From Cryptomeria japonica (Eukaryota > Streptophyta > Pinopsida > Cupressales > Cupressaceae), in contig NC_081414.1 in assembly GCF_030272615.1 (NCBI RefSeq), forward strand, positions 816,082,396 to 816,146,395: a stretch of 64,000 bases of DNA, in the 5' to 3' direction. Under the pieces are notes generated by a model. The model had not been told where the DNA came from. It saw only the letters and a list, made by a program, of their open reading frames with translations, and did no database searches. Positions within the stretch are counted from its first letter, which is position 1, and every line of letters begins with the position of its first letter. The position numbers and the translations under genes were made by a program. Positions 56,963 through 64,000 of this stretch are shown piece after piece.

Positions 56963-58851
56963 ATTAGAGTGTCATTGGTTTGCCAATTACGAGAAATTTG
57001 ATGTAATTTGGGGTTTTCCACTTTGGAGCTTTCTATTGCAAGTTATTATTGGATCTTGTTGGGTCAAATTTGAGGTCACCATTGGATTGAGAAGGTTTGA
57101 GAAAGTCAAAATCACCTTTTGTTTCGTCTAAATCTGACATCCGAGGCCAAATCTAGAGTCATTTGAAGGTGGAGGGTAGTGACTTGTCCCAACAACGATC
57201 ATCAATTTTGGAGCATTTTTAGTCAAATGTGTCACCGCATTGCACTCAAAAGGTCCAAAAACCCGAAGAGCGATTGTCAATTCGTCGAAATCAATCTCCA
57301 TTATCCTGAGTTGAAAAAATTCCCCTCCCTGGCCGTCGTACACACTTGTAGGTACAAGTCTAAATATTTTATTTTTTTAATTATTTTATGCTTTTTAATA
57401 ACTTTTCAGAAAAATTTAAAAAGAAAATTTTAATTTTGGGGCGAGGTGTTCATTTTATTTTTTAGGTTTTAAATTTTTAAAAAAATTGGTATCGTTACAG
57501 GTACCCGCAAGCCTGTCACAGCCCTACCACGGTAGTCATGACAAGGTACCGTGACAGTACCTTGCGAGGCCCCTGTCACGGTTTACCATGCACAGAGTAC
57601 CATGACAAGGTACCTTGCGAGCCCTGTCATGGCCCTGCACATGGCCGTGTGTAGGGTGCATGGACTGCAGCCCGTGCTTCCGGGTTTTTTTTTTAAACAA
57701 TTTTTTAATTTTATTTTTTTAATAAACTTTTTTAAATTAAATTTTTTTAATGTGTTTTTTTAATATTTAACAAATAAAAAAAATGTTTTCCTTTATTAAT
57801 GTTTTAATGAAGCAAAAAAAAAAATTAAAAAAACTTACATCTTTTAATCATATATTTTTTAAAGTTTTTAAAAAAAAATTCTAATAAAAGTTTTTAATTC
57901 AAAATTCCAAAAAAATATGTGTATTTTTTTCTTTATTTTTAATTAAGTGTTTTTGTATGTTTTTTCAATAATTTTTTTATTAACTTTTAATTAAGTTTTT
58001 AAAAACAGAAATTTTTCATATAATAAACAAAATTGGGAACACATTTTTTTCTTGTCTACCATACCTGTATTGCAGTGCTTCCAACTGACAGCCAAGTGGG
58101 GGGGGGGGGGGAGAGGGGCAATTTGCTCATTTATATCTCTTGACATCATCCCAATCAAAGGCATCTTCATCTATGGTATTCTACAGGGCATGTTCTTGGT
58201 CACACCATCTTCTTCAATTTCCAACTCTGCACATTTGTGATTATGTTGTATGCTCTGGCATGAGCTATGTTGTACTCGCACTAAAATAAAGTGTCACACC
58301 TCTTTGTACTATCATTGTTGATCTATTTGATGTAATCCTTTTGTACTTAGATTAGGTATATTCATCTGAGACTTGTATTCTCTTTTTGAGAAGGTATTTG
58401 GATTGAGTACATCTATCATTGGCGCTCATTCGTCTGTCTCCATGCCTGGTCTTCATTTTGTTATAGCAAGTGATTCATCATCATCGACATTGGTACCTAG
58501 TTTTGTCTCACTTAGACATTCTTGGTGAAACATTGGCTCTATTTCTTTTCTAGGGAGGTATTTTGGTCATCTTCATTCAACTATCTTTGGAGGAGATTCT
58601 ACATTGAGAGGGGGTTTCATGGTCTCTCTTCTCTTTTATGGGGGGACTTTTTCTCACATGGGGTTTGGTTCTTCTCAATCATCATTGAGATCATTGTGTG
58701 TTCTCATCTCTCTTTTGGGAGGGGAGTTTTTTCCCATTGGTTTTTCTCTCTTTCTCCGTTTGTGAGAGATTGCATTTGTACATGGGTACCTAACATGGCC
58801 TAGTAGCCAGGACCCATTTGCATTGTTAGCTTAAATGCATTCCCCTAAGTT
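56963..58851 (+). mobile_element. Internal region of a non-autonomous Copia-type element
   Basis: About 1.9 kb between primer site and polypurine tract with no recognisable gag, protease, integrase or RT. It contains a GC-richer repeat patch (57490-57690), a very T/A-rich stretch (57690-58040) and a run of 14 G at 58098-58111. Either pol was deleted or the element is of a non-autonomous kind that depends on relatives. Confidence 0.6.
57490..57690. repeat. GC-rich patch of GGTACC, TGTCAC and CCTTGCGAG words
   Basis: CATGACAAGGTACC occurs near 57537 and again near 57601, each followed by TTGCGAG and CCCTGTCA words, so a roughly 64-bp unit is imperfectly repeated. Several words are palindromic. 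The surroundings are strongly AT-rich. Confidence 0.65.
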
Positions 58852-58866
58852 GTAATTAAGGGGGGG
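58852..58866 (+). promoter_or_regulatory. Polypurine tract of the Copia-type element
   Basis: TAATTAAGGGGGGG directly precedes the TG start of the 3' LTR. Confidence 0.75.
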
Positions 58867-59142
58867 TGTTGAAGTAAATTATTCATCATAATTACAGCTT
58901 ACTTAAATTAACTTAGGATAATGCATTTCATAGTAGTTTGGATATGAGACACTTAGGGAAGTGTGCACATAAGGATGATGTATGTAGGAGAATATCCACC
59001 TTTTGTGGTATTATCTTGTTGTTACATTCCACCTTCAATGGGTGATCCACCTCTTGTAGAATATTTATTATTTCTCCTACCTACCCCTTCCCCTACCTAC
59101 CCTTGTTTCTTATTGAGACACATGTCAAGATTGTGTGCTCAC
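58867..59142 (+). repeat. Copia-type 3' LTR, interrupted
   Basis: Begins TGTTGAAGTAAATTATTC and matches 55401-55664 until GTGTGCTCAC, where the second gypsy element begins. The rest should continue beyond that element, outside the window. Confidence 0.78.
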
Positions 59143-60330
59143 TGTAGCATCCTAAAATTGCGACACTTGCAATTTCGACCGCATTTGGGTCTTCACGATG
59201 GTGACGCAACACTGAACCTGAATGGAGACCCCGAAACTTGTTCATGACATCAAAAACTGCATTTTTCAACACCCTGGCCTGATCCTCCTTGCACCCTATT
59301 GTCCCTGGAGGTGGGACCATGGCGCCCAGTGCCCTGGTCCCTGGCCCTATTTTGGGCCCGGTCTCTTATGGGGCTTCGGGTCTTTTAGTTTGCAAATTGG
59401 AAAATATTGTTTCCTGGTCGGCCTAAGGTCAGAAAAATCAGTTTATCAACCCTAATTGGCAAGTATATAAACTACATTTCCTCTCCCATTTTGGTAGATG
59501 AAAAAAAGGCGGAAGCGATATTCAAACATTTAAGCATTCAAGCATTCAAGCATTCCTTCAAGCAATTGATCATTCTAAGTCTCCATTCAAGGCTAAGTGT
59601 TGCATTCAAGACAAGGATTCAACCATTGAAGAGGAGATCACATACAACATACAACATACAACAACATTTACACCTTCGCATGTAAGAATACAAACATTCT
59701 TACAACAAGGTATTGGTACTTTATTACATTACAATCATTTACATTTACAGCATTTCTCATTTCTTGGTTAATTCCAAAACCGGGGTTTGACCTAAGGGCA
59801 AACCCCTAATCCCTAACCCCCCAATCGTCTTCACTTTTCTGTGTGTAGGTTGCAGGTACGCAGTTGTAATTGAAGATCTGGAATCATTGTGCAGAGACGA
59901 ACAGATCCTCCTTCGTTTCGCGGATTTTTCGGAGGACCGTGTGCACGCCGGGCGCCATCGTCCCGTCAACTTTCGCTCAAATTTGCAAGACAGAACCATC
60001 TCAACATTTTACTGCTAATTCCAGGTCCGCAACTTCATCCTATATTCCTATCTCTGTTTATAAGTGAATCTTTCTCACTTTTCATGCATTCCTAGCTTAA
60101 TCCTTCTATCTACATTCTTTACAATAGAGGGTAGCCTTGTTGTCTTAACCCTTGAAACTCATTTAGAATCCAATCTTGCATTGTGTGGGATTGGATCTTG
60201 TGGGTTTCAACCCCTCTTTTGAATGTAAAGTCTCCCCTAAGTGAAAACCGTCAACCCTAGTGACCTCCTTCCCCTCTCTCGAAGTGGTGGGGGGAACACT
60301 TAGGGTTCGATCGCGATTTTCCGCTTTACA
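59143..60330 (+). repeat. 5' LTR of the second gypsy element (1,188 bp)
   Basis: Begins TGTAGCATCCTAAAATTGCG and ends CGCTTTACA, three bases before the primer site. A TATATAA box at 59464-59470 divides it into about 320 bp U3 and the rest. The stretch from 59560 to 59670 is rich in CATTCAAG and ACATACAAC words. The 3' partner is outside the window. Confidence 0.82.
59464..59470 (+). promoter_or_regulatory. LTR TATA box of the second gypsy element
   Basis: AAGTATATAAACTAC; transcription would begin near 59495. Confidence 0.65.
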
Positions 60331-61383
60331 TTTTGGTGAACCCGACGTGAACATCCTTTCTGATTATTCATGGCTAGATCTGAAAATTGGATGCCTTGAT
60401 TACATTTCCATGTTTGTTCTTTTGCAAAATTTTAGAGGTTGATTGCATGAAAACCCTAAATTTTCTTTTTAGTAATTGAGCTTGTGAAATGTTTAATGGT
60501 TAATGCTTGTTTCAGATTTACCCTTCTATTACAAATTGTCAATTCATATTTGTGCTTTAATTCTGAAAATTAAGTGGTTAAGTGTCAAAACCCTAATTTT
60601 TAAAACCCTCTTGATTCAACCTTTGACCGACAATTTCACTGATCAAAACATCTCCAAATCAGTTGTAACTTTGGACTCTGCAACAAAATCATAATATCTT
60701 TCATCCCTGAAAATTTGGAAAAAAGTTGCGAGGACCGTGTGCACCCCGAGTGCCATCGTCCCAGACATTTTTTCCGAAATTTCGGGAGTTAGATCTTACT
60801 GTATTTTTCTGCTAAAATCCAGAATTTTGGCTGATTTTATCAATTCCAACACTTTCAAAATTAAGGTCAAAGTTGGTCTTGTGATTGCTTGGATTAAGGC
60901 TTCTAATCATTCAAAAATTGTTGAAATTGAAATTTTGTGTCAAAGTTGTGTTCTTACTGTCCTAAATCTGAAAAGTGTGTCGGCATTCATTCGAAATTTC
61001 AGTGTTTTATTTAAATTCTTGCAATTTGTGACTTTTGAAATTAAGTGTTTAATTGCACCAACTTTGATTTCTGCTTTCAAAATTGAATTTTGCGTGAAAT
61101 TGAGTCAATTTTTAAAATTCAAAGCTTGCATTGCTCTTAGTATTCCCTCTAAAATCATAAAATTCAAAATTTCAGTTTCCCTCTCTTTTTCAAAATTCAA
61201 ATTTTGCATTTTTCAACAATCTGGGTAGGGTTCAATTTTGAGATTGCAACTTTAATTTGGCCTATCTACAGATCGTAAAATCACTCAATTTTTTCAGACT
61301 AGCTTTAAAATCATCATAACTTTCATGCTTGAAAATTTTGAAAAAAGTTCTGAGGACCGTGTGCACCCCGAGCGCCACGGTCC
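59934..61383 (+). repeat. 30-nt hairpin motif, three copies in LTR and leader
   Basis: Copies lie at 59934-59963, 60732-60761 and 61354-61383. Each is an 8-nt arm GGACCGTG, 14 nt starting TGCAC, and an 8-nt arm. The third copy has CACGGTCC, a perfect complement; the first two have CATCGTCC. Copies 2 and 3 lie in longer duplicated blocks (about 60680-60800 and 61300-61420) that share GAAAAAAGTT before and TTTTTTCCGAAATTTCGGGA after. Confidence 0.85.
60334..60351 (+). promoter_or_regulatory. Primer binding site for tRNA-Trp, 18 nt
   Basis: TGGTGAACCCGACGTGAA is, as I recall the plant sequence, the exact complement of positions 59-76 of tRNA-Trp including CCA. The match ends at position 59, next to A58, as usual for primer sites. 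Confidence 0.85.
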
Positions 61384-61510
61384 CTAACATTTTTTCCGAA
61401 ATTTCGGGAGATTGTCGTGATTGCATTTAACAGCTTAAATCCAGGAGATTGGCTGATTTTATTGACATTTTCTACCTCTAAATTCAAAATCTTCTCTCTC
61501 TCTCTAGTGC

Positions 61511-64000
61511 ATGAGTTTTACAACAATAAGCCCTACTTACACTATTCCCGTTAGACGAAGCCTTAGAATTAAGTCTTTCCAAGGTTTAATTACCGAGGAG
61601 ATGGAACCTAATTTGAATAGCCTTTTTAACGAGGACACAGGTAATTCCTCTAATCCTCCTAATGATGAAGAAGCTCTCCATGAGGTTTCTGTAGAACAAC
61701 TTTCAAAATTGGATAACCAATTTGATGATTTTCAGCAATGGATGTCTCAAGAGTATCTGGATAGTCAAGCTCTTTCATTAATTGAGGGTCTAAAACGTAT
61801 GGTTCAAAGTGATAAGAATGGAATTGATATTTTGCGTGGTATTGCACACATTGTGGATTTGAATGTGATGCCTATGAAGAGTTGTGCTGAAACTTTAGGT
61901 TATACACAACCTCCCACTCAAGTTAATCATTCTATTCCGTTGACAACTTCTATTGCTAGTATACCTACTTTTACATCAAACATAATGGTTACTTCTATAC
62001 AAGACATTCCGCCTATGATCACCAGTCATGGGGGCAATCCTTCTTCTTCAATTAACCCTCTTCCTTCATTCAATCCAACTTCTTCATTCATTCCTTCAAT
62101 GAGTGTTCCTATTACATCTCCACAAATGAACATGGCGCAAGGGGGCAATTCATTTAACCATTCCATTTCTCCTTGTAGTGTTCCTCCTTTCCAATCATCT
62201 CCTATGACTAACTATCATAGTGTCTCGCCACCTTACTCTCAATCAATACCTTCTTTCAATAACATAATACCTCCATCGCAATCTAACACGTCTAATATGA
62301 ATTCTTCGACTGAAGCGACCATTAATAATCTTGCACAAACTGTCTCTTCTTTACAGCAACAAATTGCCTCTATGAATCAATCTAAGTTTAGTGTGCCCAC
62401 ATTTGATGTTGCGAGCCCACTTTCTCTTGACATTGTTCCAGCTATCCCTCCTAAGCATGTTGAAATCCCGCATTTGGAGCTTTATAATGGTAAAGGTGAT
62501 CCTCTAACACATGTTAAGACTTTTCAAACAATATGTACCGATTTTGCTTATGACCAAAGGTTGCTTGCAAAACTGTTTACTAGAACATTAAGAGATAAAG
62601 CCCTACAATGGTATTGCTCGTTGCCTTCTTATTCTATTACTTCTTTCGAACAACTTGCAAATGCTTTCATTTAACAATTTCAAAACAATATAAGTCCTAA
62701 AGTTACTTTGATTGATTTAATGCATTGTAAACAAGGTGTTAAAGAAAAAGTGACTGATTTCATTGGTAGATATAAGCATTTGTATGCTCAAATTTCTTTT
62801 CCAGTGCCTGACAATGATATTCAAAAAATCTTTATTTCTAATTTACAAAAAGATATTAGAGAAAAACTTCTATTTTTTGAGTTTACTTCTTTCCAACAGT
62901 TGTGTGCAACTCTTCACAATTATCAACTGACTGTGAGTCAAATGGAACAAGCAAATCCTATGGCTCCGAGTGATAAGGGTAATAGTAGTCAACAACCATT
63001 TGGGAAGTTTAAACCGAACAGAGAGTCCATTAAATTCAATGAAAACATCATCAACAACAATGTGAATGCAACATCAGGTGTGCCTCCTATTTCTAAGTTT
63101 TTCAAGAAAGAAAGAAAGTTTACGCCTTTGAATGAATCATTGCATAATATTATGAATAAATTATTGGAACAAAATGTGCTTACTCTTCCTCCTATAAGGC
63201 AAATAGATCCTGCAAAGATTAATTCACCCTATTTTGATAACAAATCTGTTTGTCAATTCCATCGTCAACCTGGGCATGATACTGAAAAATGTTTTGCTTT
63301 AAAGGGTAAAATTCAAGATTTGATTGATAATAATACTATCTCTGTTTCAAGAGTGAATGATAAAGGCAATACATTTGTAGCTCCTCCTAACCAAAATCTT
63401 AAGATTTTTACTGATCCATTACCTTCTCATACCTCTAATGCGATTGAGGCTAATGATTCCTCTTTCTCATCTGATGGTCTTGTGTCTATGACTCCGAATG
63501 TGATTAGCTTTTTAGAGCAGCAAGAAAACCCTAAAGAACCTTCCATCACATTTGATTCTAATGAAACTATCAGGGCACCTAATGGTCCTTTATACATAGT
63601 TGCAAAAGTCAAGAATACACCTTACCGTGGAGTGCTTATTGATCCTTCTTGCATGATTAATGTCATTACTGAAGAATTTCTTTTTACTTTGCAATTGAAT
63701 CAAGTGATCTATGACGAAACAAATGTGGTTGTGAAATTATTTGATGCATTTTCTTCTCCTGCAATTGGTTCTATTACATTACCTATTGAAGTCCATAACA
63801 AATCCCTTGATGTGAACTTTGCTATTGTTCCTTCATCCGAACAATTTCGTGTGAAGCTAGGCTATCCTTGGCTATCTTCCATGAAAGCTATTGCTTCTCC
63901 TATTCATAAATGTTTGAAATTTCCCCATAATGGTGAAGTTGTTACTGTCAATCATAGTCTCTTTAAACAAGCCGAAAGAACTTCTAGCGTTCCTATTCAT
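61511..64000 (+). pseudogene. Gag and protease of the second gypsy element (one stop; 3' end outside window)
   Basis: The frame opens at the ATG at 61511. About 300 residues of Ser/Pro/Asn-rich sequence precede the gag domain (LELYNGKGDPLTHVKTFQT, LLAKLFTRTLRDKALQWY, SFEQLANAF). A TAA at 62672-62674 interrupts it; CAA (Gln) is the likely original, since the same frame continues without further stop to the window end. It then encodes more gag (FIGRYKHLYAQISFP), a C-x2-H-x4-H-x4-C knuckle CQFHRQPGHDTEKC near 63260, and a protease-like domain with VLIDPSCMINV near 63627 and GYPWLSSMKAIASPIHK. The protease motif keeps the Asp but not the usual S/T-G after it. Confidence 0.85.

Larger units (their letters stand above)
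59143..64000 (+). mobile_element. Second Ty3/gypsy element, cut by the window end
   Basis: Inserted in the Copia 3' LTR. Visible: 5' LTR, tRNA-Trp primer site, a leader of about 1.16 kb with duplicated segments, and gag-protease. The element is younger than the Copia-type element it interrupts. The expected target duplication is CTCAC (59138-59142); the other side is outside the window. Confidence 0.88.

Noticed and set aside
1-64000. Host housekeeping genes, rRNA or organellar DNA inserts
   Set aside because: I saw no such motif on either strand; recognisable coding motifs are of mobile elements, apart from the captured PMD gene, the unknown multi-exon gene and the short-ORF family.

Overview
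The window looks like repeat-dominated intergenic DNA from a large-genome seed plant, and a conifer or other gymnosperm seems most likely. The sequence is AT-rich and has no recognisable housekeeping gene. It holds plant-type elements: Ty3/gypsy elements (one with two RNase H domains), an L1-like LINE, other non-LTR remnants, a Copia-type element, solo LTRs and a CACTA-like end. The lineage call is inference from this repertoire.

Layout. 1-5.4 kb: a 359-bp satellite array split in one monomer by a 2,150-bp solo LTR with target duplication TTACG. 6.2-9.3 kb: a decayed multi-exon minus-strand gene beside GTAC-centred palindromic repeats and a CACTACACCAAAA terminus. 9.9-10.7 kb: an LTR remnant. 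12.5-21.7 kb: several copies of a short minus-strand ORF (75-76 codons, TATA-like box upstream) within local duplications, plus LINE ORF1/endonuclease debris. 21.7-22.6 kb: the 3' end of another non-LTR retrotransposon.

23.8-41.95 kb: a complete 18.15-kb Ty3/gypsy (Tat-like) element on the minus strand. It has 1,438/1,430-bp LTRs, target duplication GATGT, a tRNA-Trp-type primer site, a polypurine tract, and gag-protease-RT-RNase H-second RNase H-integrase in one frame broken by six stops. Between integrase and the 3' LTR it carries, on the opposite strand, a GC-rich plant mobile domain (PMD) gene. The gag-pol leader and the PMD leader each hold a roughly 20-bp-periodic array of AGCGCT words, in the same sense relative to the transcript. 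This convergent two-transcript design is the most interesting system in the window.

42-48.3 kb: two eroded gypsy gag relics and a further copy of the short ORF family. 49.5-54.6 kb: a 5'-truncated LINE with a roughly 22-bp target duplication. 55.4-59.1 kb: a small Copia-type element without visible pol; its 5' LTR holds a solo LTR and its 3' LTR was hit by the next element at almost the same position. 59.14 kb to the window end: a second gypsy element with LTR, a perfect 18-nt tRNA-Trp primer site, a 30-nt hairpin motif present three times in LTR and leader, and a gag-protease ORF running off the edge.

All coordinates and repeat comparisons were made by eye. Family names rest on recognised motifs, not searches.
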